From positions 3,658,001-3,722,000 of the forward strand of contig NZ_JQNQ01000001.1 of NCBI RefSeq assembly GCF_000745315.1: a DNA stretch of 64,000 nt, written 5' to 3'. Within the stretch, counting starts at the first letter, position 1. Every line of letters begins with the position of its first letter. The position numbers were made by a program, and so were the translations under genes. The notes under the pieces were generated by a model, which ran no database searches, was not told the origin of the DNA, and saw only the letters and a program-made list of their open reading frames with translations. Source of the DNA: Salegentibacter sp. Hel_I_6. GTDB taxonomy: Bacteria; Bacteroidota; Bacteroidia; Flavobacteriales; Flavobacteriaceae. Below are positions 18,596-26,938 of this stretch, piece by piece.

Positions 18596-18630
18596 TAATT
18601 TCGGCTGGTTTAATAGAAGTTTAACGACAC

Positions 18631-18951
18631 CTAATTAATTGGACGATTATCTTTCAAATCGAGTTTCTTAATCATTTCTTTCGAAACCTGACCGCTAGAA
18701 ATTCCGTAGCCATCAACTAAAACTCCCTTATAGCCTTCCGAAGTGGTAATAGCGTAGAGAATTGCATTATCATCTGGATTGCTCATTCCTTCAAAGCGGA
18801 GTACTTTATCAACATCAAAATCTTCAACTCCAAAGGTTTCATCTTTAGATTTAAGTTCTATTTCTTCATCAAGAAGGTTGAAATCGTGTTCGTAACCTTC
18901 TTCCAGTTTTAATTTGTTTATCGCTTGAGAAAGCGTTCCGTAATCTTTCAT
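18631..18951 (-). CDS. Conserved small protein of unknown function
   Basis: The 106-residue product is acidic, with no signal peptide or membrane helix. It begins MKDYGTLSQAINKLKLEEGY and ends with a stretch ILYAITTSEGYKGVLVDGYG that looks like two beta strands. I believe similar short proteins are widespread in Flavobacteriaceae and are sometimes labelled phosphoribosylpyrophosphate synthetase, but at this length it lacks any PRPP synthetase fold or motif. The function is unknown. It lies 98 bases upstream of dps on the same strand, but dps has its own promoter. Confidence 0.65.
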   Translation of the reverse strand: MKDYGTLSQAINKLKLEEGYEHDFNLLDEEIELKSKDETFGVEDFDVDKVLRFEGMSNPDDNAILYAITTSEGYKGVLVDGYGISSGQVSKEMIKKLDLKDNRPIN

Positions 18952-19099
18952 CTTAATTTATTTGACTGATTTATAATGTTAAATTACGTTGACAAGCCCT
19001 GATATGCAAATATTGAAACTTGTTTAGGATAAGTTTAACTCCTTAAGAAGCCTTATTTTAAAAGGCCTGGGGAGATTTTTAGAAATTTCAGTCCAGAAG

Positions 19100-19246
19100 T
19101 TAATCCTTCTTATTATTATTGTTTCTGAAATTGAAAAGACCCAATGGAAAAACCAGTAAAAAGAAAACATACCATCCAGTTACGAGGCCTATAATGGTAA
19201 TAATGCCCGCAATTATATAAAACCAATAAGATTTTTGAAATTTCAT
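19100..19246 (-). CDS. Small membrane protein, 48 residues
   Basis: Translation of the minus strand from ATG at 19246 gives 48 residues, starting MKFQKSYWFYII and ending RNNNNKKD, with TAA at 19102-19100. Nearly all of residues 8-38 are hydrophobic, enough for two short membrane helices or one long hairpin; the ends are charged. A TACATTTG -7 element on the minus strand (19270-19277) with TTTT 19 bases upstream supports transcription. It is too short for usual ORF cut-offs. The function is unknown. Confidence 0.55.
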   Translation of the reverse strand: MKFQKSYWFYIIAGIITIIGLVTGWYVFFLLVFPLGLFNFRNNNNKKD

Positions 19247-19269
19247 ACTTTACACCTGAAGTTGGTAAA

Positions 19270-19300
19270 CAAATGTACTAATATGAAGCTCTCTAAAAAA
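19270..19300 (-). promoter_or_regulatory. Candidate promoter for the 48-residue membrane protein
   Basis: On the minus strand this reads TTTT-N19-TACATTTG: an exact -7 element with correct spacing to a near-match -33. It overlaps the 3' end of the upstream DCC-family gene, and the small ORF starts 24 bases beyond the -7 box. Confidence 0.45.
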
Positions 19301-19760
19301 CGATAATCAATAAAAGAAAAATTATAGCAAGATAAATTAGCCAGAAAGGCTTAAGGTTTTTTGGATTACTACCAAAACAGATCTTTGTCAGTTTGAAATA
19401 AAAACTGCGGTTTTTGGCGATATGGTTATAACCGTTTTTGCTAATAATTTTAAACCAGGTATACTTATTAAAGTGTAGATGCCATTTTTTATTTCCGGAA
19501 TGATATAAACTCCTGTATGCAGAGTCTGGGCCGCTATACACTTTACCGTCAGGTTCAATTAACCTGCTGGCTTTTTTAAATTCTTTGAGAGGAATATCAG
19601 GAAAATTTTGTGCCTTCTCCTGGTAGGTTTCAAAAAATACTTTTCCCCGGGTTTTACTTTCCCAATTAGTTTTCCAAAATTTACAAAAACCGCAAGTTCC
19701 ATCCCAGATTAGCGTTGGTCTTTTTGGCGGGTTTTCGGTTCTTTTAATTTCAGTGTACAT
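19293..19760 (-). CDS. DCC-family (DUF393) thiol-disulfide oxidoreductase-like protein
   Basis: The 155-residue protein has the family signature DGTCGFC with Asp20, Cys23 and Cys26 near the N terminus (LIWDGTCGFCKFW), followed by a thioredoxin-like pattern including FFETYQ and SRLIEPDGKVYSGPDSAYR. The last 20 residues are strongly hydrophobic, giving a C-terminal membrane anchor. The family is predicted to be redox-active from the CxxC; substrates are not known. Its 3' end overlaps the promoter of the next small gene on the same strand. Confidence 0.8.
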   Translation of the reverse strand: MYTEIKRTENPPKRPTLIWDGTCGFCKFWKTNWESKTRGKVFFETYQEKAQNFPDIPLKEFKKASRLIEPDGKVYSGPDSAYRSLYHSGNKKWHLHFNKYTWFKIISKNGYNHIAKNRSFYFKLTKICFGSNPKNLKPFWLIYLAIIFLLLIIVF

Positions 19761-19965
19761 GTAAAACTAATTGATCTTTTTTATATTTGAACGTGTAAGC
19801 TTCTGGAGACATTTAGTATGCCGAAGTCTATTAACTCGATAATTTATTAGATATTTGCAAATTAGCAATTTCAGTAAAATAAAATAAGTGAAAAGCATTC
19901 AATTATTAAGAATTCGGCAGGCGTCATACGTTCACCATTTTGAGAAAATTAATGCTATCTCGGTT

Positions 19966-19979
19966 GGTTATTTGTAACC
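19966..19979. promoter_or_regulatory. Possible operator: inverted repeat upstream of the LacI-family gene
   Basis: GGTTA-TTTG-TAACC lies 35 bases before the start of the regulator gene. LacI-family proteins often bind short inverted repeats in their own promoters. The half-sites are only 5 bp, so chance is possible. The 253-base gap holds no other clear signal with correct spacing. Confidence 0.3.
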
Positions 19980-20013
19980 CGGGATTAATTATTTAGGGAT
20001 TAAACGATAAAAT

Positions 20014-21021
20014 ATGAAAAACAAAATCACTTTAAAGGAACTTGCAAAATTGCTTAATGTTTCAGTTTCTACGGTTTCCAAAGCATTGCACGATAGTCCT
20101 GAAATTAGTCCCAAAACTGTTGAGCGGGTTAAAGAACTTGCAAAACTTCATAATTATCGGCCAAATCCGGTAGCGGTAAATTTAAAAAGCAGTAAAAGCG
20201 GCACAATAGGAGTGATTATTCCCAATATTTCGAATACTTTTTTTGCTAATGTATTATCTGGAATTGAAGCTACAGCGCAAAAAGCCGGTTTGCAGGTAAT
20301 CACTTATATTTCTAATGAAAGCTTAGAACGGGAACAACAAATTGCCGAGATGTTAACTTCCGGTTTTGTAGATGGTGTACTTATCGCTATTTCTGAAGAA
20401 ACACAACGTAAGAAAGAATATGACCATTTGTTTAACCTGGTAGATTATGATATTCCTGTGGTTTTATATGACAGGATTAACATTGATCTTCCAGTGGATA
20501 AAATTGGAGTAGATGATGAACATAGTTTTGAAGAAGCTACTCGGTTATTGCAAGCCCGCGGAATTAAGAAAATTGGAATCGCAACTTCTATCCATCATTT
20601 AGGAGTTGGGAAATTGAGAATTGCCGGTTATAGAAATGCTTTAAAAAACGAAAAAGATTTTTATATAGCAAACTCCTCTAAACCCGATACTTTAAGAGAG
20701 AAAACCAAAAAGTTATTAGTAGAAGATAAAGTTGAAGCTATACTTTGCAGCGATTTTGAAAGTACCATGTTGGTTTATAGAATGGCCTATGAGAATAAAA
20801 TAAATATTCCGAAAGATTTAAAAGTTATCGGATTTATAAATGGAGATGTGGCGCGCTATTTAACTCCGTCAATTAGCTATGTGGAACAATTTCCCGGCGA
20901 GATAGGGCAGCAGGCTGTAGATTTATTAGTAGACCGGATAGAGAATCGTGTTGCTGGAAAACTACCATTAAATAAGACTATACACACTAAACTTATGCAG
21001 TTGGAATCTACGGCGTTTTAA
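20014..21021 (+). CDS. LacI-family transcriptional regulator
   Basis: The 335-residue protein has an N-terminal helix-turn-helix (TLKELAKLLNVSVSTVSKAL, about residues 4-23) with the hinge region NPVAVNLKSSKSGTIGVIIP, followed by a periplasmic-binding-protein-like sugar sensor domain. LacI-family members bind DNA as dimers and release it on binding a sugar or sugar phosphate. It stands 48 bases upstream of rmlB on the same strand with no terminator between, so it may be read into the polysaccharide locus and control it. In Bacteroidota such regulators more often control sugar catabolism, so control of the locus is inference. Confidence 0.9.
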   Translation: MKNKITLKELAKLLNVSVSTVSKALHDSPEISPKTVERVKELAKLHNYRPNPVAVNLKSSKSGTIGVIIPNISNTFFANVLSGIEATAQKAGLQVITYISNESLEREQQIAEMLTSGFVDGVLIAISEETQRKKEYDHLFNLVDYDIPVVLYDRINIDLPVDKIGVDDEHSFEEATRLLQARGIKKIGIATSIHHLGVGKLRIAGYRNALKNEKDFYIANSSKPDTLREKTKKLLVEDKVEAILCSDFESTMLVYRMAYENKINIPKDLKVIGFINGDVARYLTPSISYVEQFPGEIGQQAVDLLVDRIENRVAGKLPLNKTIHTKLMQLESTAF

Positions 21022-21069
21022 AAAAGATTCCAGGTTTTTAAATTTAATTATCAATTAGAGAAATTTTAG

Positions 21070-22140
21070 ATGAAAGAGAAATATTCAGAAAAGAAAATTC
21101 TGATTACCGGTGGTGCGGGTTTTATAGGTTCTCACGTAATCCGACTTTTTGTAACTAAATATCCAAATTATCAAATCTTTAATTTAGATGCCCTAACCTA
21201 TGCAGGCAATCTTGAAAATATTAAAGATATTGAGAATGCCGAAAATTATCATTTTCTAAAAGCTGATATTACTGATGCTGGTTTAATAAAGGCTTTATTT
21301 CAAAAACATCAATTTGATCATATAATTCACTTAGCTGCAGAATCACATGTAGATCGTTCTATTTCTAATCCTAAAATTTTTGTAGATACCAACGTTACCG
21401 GAACGCTTAATTTAATGGAAGCGGCCCTTGAAATATGGCAGGGTAATTTTGAGAATAAATTATTCTACCATATTAGTACAGATGAAGTTTATGGAACTTT
21501 AGGGGAAACAGGGTTATTTACCGAAACCACCGCATATTCTCCTAACTCACCCTATTCGGCTTCAAAGGCGGCATCAGACCATTTTGTGCGGGCCTATGGC
21601 GAAACCTATGATTTGCCTTATGTAATTTCAAATTGTTCAAATAACTACGGTCCTAACCAATTTCCTGAGAAATTAATTCCTTTATTTATCAATAATATAA
21701 TTGAAGGTAAAACTTTACCGGTTTATGGCGATGGAAAATATAATCGCGATTGGCTGTATGTGTTAGATCATGCGAAGGCCATAGATTTAGTATTTCATAA
21801 AGGGAAAAATAAATCGACTTACAACATCGGCGGATTTAATGAGTGGCAAAATATAGATTTAATTAAGTTGCTCTGTAAAATAATGGATAAAAAACTCGCT
21901 AGGAAAGAAGGCAAATCTGAAGCGCTCATCACCTTCATTAAAGACCGCCCGGGCCATGATAAACGCTATGCGATAGATGCTAGTAAAATCAATGCGGAAC
22001 TTGGCTGGAAACCATCGGTAACTTTTGAAGAAGGTTTGAAAAAAACTGTAGATTGGTATTTACAGAATCCCGGTTGGATAGAAGCCGTGGTTTCCGGAAG
22101 TTATAAAGAATATTATAAAGAGCAGTATAATGGAATTTAA
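21070..22140 (+). CDS. rmlB: dTDP-glucose 4,6-dehydratase
   Basis: The 356-residue protein is an extended SDR with the NAD motif GGAGFIG at 14-20, the active-site segment STDEVYG (about 135-141; Thr-Asp-Glu are the dehydration residues) and YSASK (Tyr162, Lys166). These define RmlB. It makes dTDP-4-keto-6-deoxyglucose from dTDP-glucose. The partner rmlA is 1.1 kb downstream, split off by a glycosyltransferase gene on the other strand. No rmlC or rmlD is in the window, while WecE- and WecD-like genes are, so dTDP-Fuc4NAc is a better guess for the product than dTDP-rhamnose. Confidence 0.95.
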   Translation: MKEKYSEKKILITGGAGFIGSHVIRLFVTKYPNYQIFNLDALTYAGNLENIKDIENAENYHFLKADITDAGLIKALFQKHQFDHIIHLAAESHVDRSISNPKIFVDTNVTGTLNLMEAALEIWQGNFENKLFYHISTDEVYGTLGETGLFTETTAYSPNSPYSASKAASDHFVRAYGETYDLPYVISNCSNNYGPNQFPEKLIPLFINNIIEGKTLPVYGDGKYNRDWLYVLDHAKAIDLVFHKGKNKSTYNIGGFNEWQNIDLIKLLCKIMDKKLARKEGKSEALITFIKDRPGHDKRYAIDASKINAELGWKPSVTFEEGLKKTVDWYLQNPGWIEAVVSGSYKEYYKEQYNGI

Positions 22141-23132
22141 TTGAATCTTTTTTTTAAATTATGTTTTATAATTTGAAGTCTACTCTTTCTAAAATTTAAG
22201 TTAAAAAGTTTTTTTTCAAATCTTTCTATATAACCGTATTTAGGTCTTCTGAATGCTTCTTCTTTTTTCTGATTAAAGATAACCTTAAAAAAGTCAAGTA
22301 GTTTGTTTTGAGATAAATGATAAGGAATAGTGTTATCTATTAATGCAGGAGCGTTCAACATGTCTAGATATAGAGTATCGTTATTATCTAACTCTTTCAC
22401 TCGCTTTAGAATGTCTTCAAGTGATTTATAGTCGTGACAATTAATAAATGAGTTTGGATTAAAATCTTTGGTTACTTCAGGATTACCCCAGTAAATAGGA
22501 ATTGTATTAGAAATAAAGGCATGTAAAATTTTCTCAGTGGTATAGCCTGGACAAAATGAATTTTCAAAGGCAATTGTGAATTTACATTTTGATTGAAAAT
22601 CCAGTTTAGAGTACATCCAATCTTTTGTATATCTACCCCCCACATCAAATTCATAATTTCTAAGATGAGTCCCTACAGAGTGTACCATTTTATACTCATT
22701 TAGAAAATGATAAAAATTATCCCGAAAAGGATTGGCGTTGGCATTAGAATAGATATAATTACAAAAAAAAGATTTTTCTTTTAGGGTTTCTATTGTATTT
22801 GTGCGGGATAGCAAAACCTCTTTAAACTGGTCTTCCATTATAGCAAATAGAGGAAATCTTAGATATCTATCATTAAAATCCAAAAAATGAAAACCAATCC
22901 CGTAATCACATAAATTAAAATCAGGGAGCACATTTTCGCCTGAATAATATATTCTTATAGCATCTTTGTAATTTAAGAAATCGTAACCAAATGAAGAAAA
23001 AATAAGATAATCGGGATTATTTTCATCAAAGATTAATTTATAATCTTTGCTAAGAAGTATTGTTAAGTAATTATTTTTGGGATTTATATCGTTGGTGAAA
23101 TCTGAAAACCAAATCTTAATCTCTTTTTTCAT
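22137..23132 (-). CDS. GT10-family fucosyltransferase-like glycosyltransferase
   Basis: The 331-residue protein carries the GT10 donor-site signature AFENSFCPGYTTEK followed by AFISNTIPIYWG, as in bacterial alpha-1,3/4-fucosyltransferases (FutA type), where it contacts GDP-fucose. The C terminus is basic (RLQIIKHNLKKRFN), like the membrane-associating tail of Helicobacter enzymes, though without heptad repeats. The gene is on the opposite strand to nearly all of the locus and overlaps the 3' end of rmlB by 4 bases. No GDP-fucose synthesis genes (gmd, fcl) are in the window. By eye it is more AT-rich than rmlA and rmlB, consistent with separate acquisition. Confidence 0.85.
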   Translation of the reverse strand: MKKEIKIWFSDFTNDINPKNNYLTILLSKDYKLIFDENNPDYLIFSSFGYDFLNYKDAIRIYYSGENVLPDFNLCDYGIGFHFLDFNDRYLRFPLFAIMEDQFKEVLLSRTNTIETLKEKSFFCNYIYSNANANPFRDNFYHFLNEYKMVHSVGTHLRNYEFDVGGRYTKDWMYSKLDFQSKCKFTIAFENSFCPGYTTEKILHAFISNTIPIYWGNPEVTKDFNPNSFINCHDYKSLEDILKRVKELDNNDTLYLDMLNAPALIDNTIPYHLSQNKLLDFFKVIFNQKKEEAFRRPKYGYIERFEKKLFNLNFRKSRLQIIKHNLKKRFN

Positions 23133-23148
23133 AGTACAGCTTAATTTT

Positions 23149-23156
23149 CAAAGGTA
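23149..23156 (-). promoter_or_regulatory. Possible -7 element for the GT10 gene
   Basis: On the minus strand TACCTTTG matches TAnnTTTG, 17 bases before the start codon. No TTTG is found 19 bases upstream, so support is partial. Confidence 0.35.
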
Positions 23157-23253
23157 TAAAATTCATTAGAATTATCGTTTTAATTTCTTATACCTAAATT
23201 CTGCGGAAGTTAATTATATTAGCACTTAAGGTTATTTAAATATTTTTTATTAA

Positions 23254-24126
23254 ATGAAAGGAATAATTCTAGCCGGTGGCACTGGCTCCCGTTTATATCC
23301 ACTTACCAGGAGTGTTTCGAAACAATTACTGGCGGTTTATGACAAACCTATGATCTATTATCCGCTATCTGTTTTAATGTTAGCTGGGATAAGGGAGATT
23401 CTAATTATTTCAACCCCTAAAGATCTTCCTAATTTTCAAAAATTATTGGGCGATGGAGAAGCCTGGGGATTAAATTTGTCTTATGCTGAACAACCTAAAC
23501 CCAACGGACTTGCCGAAGCTTTTATTATAGGGGAAGATTTTATTAAAAATGATGATGTATGCCTGGTGTTGGGAGATAATATTTTCTATGGTCAGGGTTT
23601 TAGTAATTTACTTGAAAGTGCAGTAAGGAATTGTAAGAATAGTAACGAAGCTACTGTATTTGGCTATTATGTAAATGAACCAAAACGTTATGGAGTTGTA
23701 GATTTTGATGAAAGTGGAAACGCATTGAGTATAGAAGAGAAACCGGAAAAACCTAAAAGTCACTATGCAGTGACCGGACTTTACTTTTATCCAAATTCAG
23801 TAATTGAAATTGCTAAAAACTGTAGACCTAGTGCAAGGGGAGAGTTGGAAATAACCAGTATTAACCAGGAATATTTAATTAAAAAACAGTTAAAAGTGGA
23901 AATTATGGGACGTGGTTATGCCTGGTTGGATACCGGCACGCACGATTCTATGTTGGAGGCTTCTAATTTTGTACAAACCATAGAGAAAAGACAGGGGTTA
24001 AAAATCGCCTGTCCTGAAGAGATAGCTTTTCGGAAAAATTATATTCAGAAAGATCAATTACAAAAATTAGCTACTGATTTAGAAAAAAGTGAGTATGGAA
24101 AGTATTTGATGAATTTGATTAGATAA
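23254..24126 (+). CDS. rmlA: Glucose-1-phosphate thymidylyltransferase
   Basis: The 290-residue protein has the nucleotidyltransferase signature [16 protein letters not shown] at the N terminus, then [18 protein letters not shown] and VLGDNIFYG, which are diagnostic of RmlA. It makes dTDP-glucose from glucose-1-phosphate and dTTP in the cytosol and feeds RmlB. Length is normal. About 280 bases follow before the next gene, which has its own promoter, so rmlA may be a separate transcript from the sulfate genes. Between 24127 and 24339 I see no other feature. Confidence 0.95.
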   Translation: MKGIILAGGTGSRLYPLTRSVSKQLLAVYDKPMIYYPLSVLMLAGIREILIISTPKDLPNFQKLLGDGEAWGLNLSYAEQPKPNGLAEAFIIGEDFIKNDDVCLVLGDNIFYGQGFSNLLESAVRNCKNSNEATVFGYYVNEPKRYGVVDFDESGNALSIEEKPEKPKSHYAVTGLYFYPNSVIEIAKNCRPSARGELEITSINQEYLIKKQLKVEIMGRGYAWLDTGTHDSMLEASNFVQTIEKRQGLKIACPEEIAFRKNYIQKDQLQKLATDLEKSEYGKYLMNLIR

Positions 24127-24339
24127 ATAGTATTTCTTTTTAATTACTGTTTTTTTTGTAGTCATTTCTTCATATATATAAGTGTCATCTATTTCTTAAG
24201 GTTTCTAAATTACCTTTCAGGAATTTTTTTAGAATATTCTTAATTTCTTTTGTTCTCGAAGCTAATTCTAGCACATTTTATAAAAAAAGTTAATCTCCTT
24301 TAACAACCTCAAAAAACTAACATATTAATACCCTATTAA

Positions 24340-24370
24340 TTCGATAGACTAATAGGAAATATTATATTTG
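24340..24370 (+). promoter_or_regulatory. Promoter of the cysQCDN cluster
   Basis: TTCG-N19-TATATTTG: the -7 element is an exact TAnnTTTG and the -33 differs from TTTG by one base, with the correct 19-base spacer. The -7 box overlaps a TTG that would open a longer reading frame, so transcription should begin downstream and the ATG at 24407 is the true start. Confidence 0.65.
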
Positions 24371-24406
24371 CCAAGTATCTCTATATTGTCAAAAATTGAA
24401 AATTGT

Positions 24407-25228
24407 ATGGAAAATGAAATTCAGAATAAAATTCAGCAAGATTACCTGGTGGCAATACAAGCATCGGTTGAGGCGGGTTTAGAGATTTTAAGAATCTACG
24501 AAAATGGAGATTTTCAGGTAGAATTAAAGGAGGATGATTCGCCGGTAACGCTGGCAGATAAAATGGCAAATAAAATCATTATAAACTATCTACAGCCTAC
24601 CGGAATCCCAATTATTAGTGAAGAAAATATAGAAATTGAATATTCTGAAAGAAAAAAATGGGGTTCCTGTTGGATTGTTGATCCTCTGGATGGTACTAAA
24701 GAATTTATAAAAAAAAGTGGTGAGTTTACAGTGAATATTGCCCTCGTAAAAAATAATAAGCCAATTTTCGGGGTTATCTATATTCCTGTGAGTAAAGAGC
24801 TGTATTTTGGTGATGTAATGGAGGGTAAGTCTTTTAAAATCATCGTTGATAATAAAATTGATGAAGGGGATTTATTAAAGAATGCAGAAGAGATATTTCC
24901 AGGGAATGTTGGTAGAATAATACATATTGCAGGTAGTCGCTCGCATATTAATGAACAAACCCTCAGATTTATAGAGGGAATCAAGGAAAAATACTCTCAA
25001 GAGGTGAAAGTCATTCCAAAGGGAAGTTCTCTCAAATTTTGCCTCATGGCAGAAGGGTGCATTGATGTATATCCAAGGCTGGGACCAACTATGGAGTGGG
25101 ACACCGCTGCAGGTCATGCTATTTGTAAAGCCGTTGGGTTGAAAGTAATGGATAAGGAAACCAAAAGTGAAATAGTTTATAACAGAAGAAACTTGTTAAA
25201 CAACTCTTTTGTTGTTTCTAATCTTTAG
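24407..25228 (+). CDS. cysQ: 3'(2'),5'-bisphosphate nucleotidase
   Basis: From ATG at 24407 the product is 273 residues; a longer form from a TTG 13 codons upstream is unlikely because that TTG lies in the promoter. The protein belongs to the inositol monophosphatase superfamily, with EENIE and DPLDGTKEF as metal-binding motifs and the second motif MEWDTAAGHAI near the C terminus. CysQ removes the 3'-phosphate of PAP, the by-product of PAPS use, and would relieve inhibition of sulfotransferases. It heads a cluster with cysC, cysD and cysN. Confidence 0.9.
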   Translation: MENEIQNKIQQDYLVAIQASVEAGLEILRIYENGDFQVELKEDDSPVTLADKMANKIIINYLQPTGIPIISEENIEIEYSERKKWGSCWIVDPLDGTKEFIKKSGEFTVNIALVKNNKPIFGVIYIPVSKELYFGDVMEGKSFKIIVDNKIDEGDLLKNAEEIFPGNVGRIIHIAGSRSHINEQTLRFIEGIKEKYSQEVKVIPKGSSLKFCLMAEGCIDVYPRLGPTMEWDTAAGHAICKAVGLKVMDKETKSEIVYNRRNLLNNSFVVSNL

Positions 25229-25352
25229 TGATTTAATTAGCATTACCTTACAACATAGGGCTTGAGATAAGGAAAACTTGGTTTATTTAAAGTTGTAACA
25301 AAATTGGGTTTATATTATATTCTTGAAAATATATTAAAATTCAATCTAATAA

Positions 25353-25955
25353 ATGAGTCAAATAGATAATATCACAACATTTAATTTTTCCCTGGGAAGG
25401 GAAGAACGAAATAAATTAAATGCACATAGCTCATTTGTAGTGTGGTTTACCGGCCTATCGGGTTCGGGGAAATCCAGTCTCGCAAATATGGTAGAGAAAT
25501 TACTTTATGAGCAAAAAGTTAGAACCTTTGTTTTAGATGGTGATAGTTTAAGGAAGGGCCTAAACAAAGAATTAACTTTTAGCCTTAAAGAGAGAGAAGA
25601 GAATTTAAGAGTAGCTGCAGAAGTTGCAAAGATTTTGATTTCATCAGGCTCCGTGGTATTGGCTTCTTTTATTTCTCCGAAGCAGGCCAATAGGAATATG
25701 GTGAGAAAAATCATCGGAGAGCAGGATTTTATTGAAGTTTTTGTAAATACCAGTCTGGAGACTTGTGAAAAAAGGGATGTCAAAGGTTTATATAAAAAAG
25801 TAAGAGCTGGGGAGATTAAAAATTTTACGGGAATTGATTCACCTTACGAAAAACCAATTAATCCAGATATTGAAATAGAAACTGAAAAAGAAAATTTAGA
25901 AGAAGCAGCTAGCAGAATTTTAAAACTGCTTCAAAAGAAACTTGAATTAAAGTAA
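25353..25955 (+). CDS. cysC: Adenylylsulfate (APS) kinase
   Basis: The 200-residue protein has a P-loop GLSGSGKS at 34-41 and the APS kinase motifs LDGDSLRKGLN, FISPKQANRNMVR and GIDSPYEKP. It phosphorylates APS to PAPS, the sulfate donor. Length matches stand-alone CysC. It precedes cysD by one base, and a TATTCTTG sequence 28 bases upstream of its start is a weak -7 candidate. Confidence 0.94.
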   Translation: MSQIDNITTFNFSLGREERNKLNAHSSFVVWFTGLSGSGKSSLANMVEKLLYEQKVRTFVLDGDSLRKGLNKELTFSLKEREENLRVAAEVAKILISSGSVVLASFISPKQANRNMVRKIIGEQDFIEVFVNTSLETCEKRDVKGLYKKVRAGEIKNFTGIDSPYEKPINPDIEIETEKENLEEAASRILKLLQKKLELK

Positions 25956-25956
25956 A

Positions 25957-26862
25957 ATGAGCAAGTATTATTTAAATTATTTGGACGAATTAGAATCGGA
26001 AGCGATCTATATTTTACGTGAAGTATGGGCGCAATTCGAGAATCCTGTGATTCTTTTTTCAGGAGGGAAAGATTCTATTCTGGTAACCCATTTAGCGAAG
26101 AAAGCGTTTTATCCCAGTAAAATACCGTTTGCGCTAATGCACGTAGATACTGGTCATAATTTCCCGGAAACTATTCATTTCAGAAATGATTTAGTTGAGC
26201 AACTTGGTGTAAAATTAATTGTAGGTTCAGTGCAGGAATCTATAGATAATGGCCGTGTGGCCGAGGAGAAAGGGAAGAATGCTACCAGAAATGCTTTACA
26301 AATTACCACGCTTCTTGATGCGATTGAAACAAATAAAATAGATTGTGCTATTGGCGGCGGAAGAAGGGATGAAGAAAAGGCCCGGGCCAAAGAACGCTTC
26401 TTTAGCCATCGTGATGATTTTGGGCAATGGGATCCTAAAAATCAACGACCGGAGTTGTGGAACATTTTAAACGGAAAACATTTTGAGGGAGAGCATTTTA
26501 GAGCATTTCCAATAAGTAACTGGACCGAAATGGATGTTTGGAATTATATTAAAAGAGAAAATTTAAGTATTCCTTCTCTTTATTTTGCTCACGAGAGAGA
26601 GGTTGTTTTTCGTAGTAATTCCTGGATACCGGTTTCAGAATACCTAAAACTAGAAGAAGGAGAAGAAGTTCAGAATAAAAAAATAAGATTCAGAACCTTA
26701 GGGGATATTACCATCACCGGTGGTATAGAATCTGAAGCAGATTCTTTAGCGAAAATAGTCAAAGAAGTTGCGGCAATGCGTAAAACCGAAAGGGGAGATC
26801 GCTCTGATGATAAGCGAAGTGAAACTGCGATGGAAGATCGTAAGAAGCAAGGCTACTTCTAG
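25957..26862 (+). CDS. cysD: Sulfate adenylyltransferase small subunit
   Basis: The 301-residue protein has the PP-loop SGGKDS at 35-40 and the family blocks HVDTGHNFPETI, GGGRRDEEKARAKER and FRAFPISNWTE; the C terminus ends KKQGYF as usual. With CysN it forms ATP sulfurylase, making APS from sulfate. The start is one base after the cysC stop, showing tight coupling. The gene is complete, and a dispersed repeat lies directly after its stop codon. Confidence 0.95.
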   Translation: MSKYYLNYLDELESEAIYILREVWAQFENPVILFSGGKDSILVTHLAKKAFYPSKIPFALMHVDTGHNFPETIHFRNDLVEQLGVKLIVGSVQESIDNGRVAEEKGKNATRNALQITTLLDAIETNKIDCAIGGGRRDEEKARAKERFFSHRDDFGQWDPKNQRPELWNILNGKHFEGEHFRAFPISNWTEMDVWNYIKRENLSIPSLYFAHEREVVFRSNSWIPVSEYLKLEEGEEVQNKKIRFRTLGDITITGGIESEADSLAKIVKEVAAMRKTERGDRSDDKRSETAMEDRKKQGYF

Positions 26863-26868
26863 AGAACG

Positions 26869-26889
26869 TCATCCTGAACCTGTTTCAGG
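26869..26889. repeat. Dispersed hairpin repeat, copy 1 (cysD-cysN gap)
   Basis: The sequence contains the hairpin ATCCTGAA-CCTGT-TTCAGGAT and lies between two genes normally coupled. Its reverse complement matches copy 2 at 32660-32680 at 17 of 21 positions. The element type (GTCATCCTGAAC...TTTCAGGAT) is familiar from intergenic regions of several bacterial genomes. Confidence 0.6.
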
Positions 26890-26938
26890 ATCTAACACGA
26901 AAACAAGTTTGATGTGGCTTCCACAAACAAAATTCAAT

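Noticed and set aside
21070..24126. rmlB-rmlA as a rhamnose pathway
   Set aside because: rmlC and rmlD are absent from the window, and WecE/WecD-like genes offer a better fit.
24368..24406. Upstream extension of cysQ from a TTG
   Set aside because: The TTG is part of the -7 promoter element; the ATG at 24407 fits the family start.
26768..26938. Upstream extension of cysN by 57 codons
   Set aside because: This part overlaps the end of cysD and a dispersed repeat, and CysN proteins begin near the ATG at 26939.
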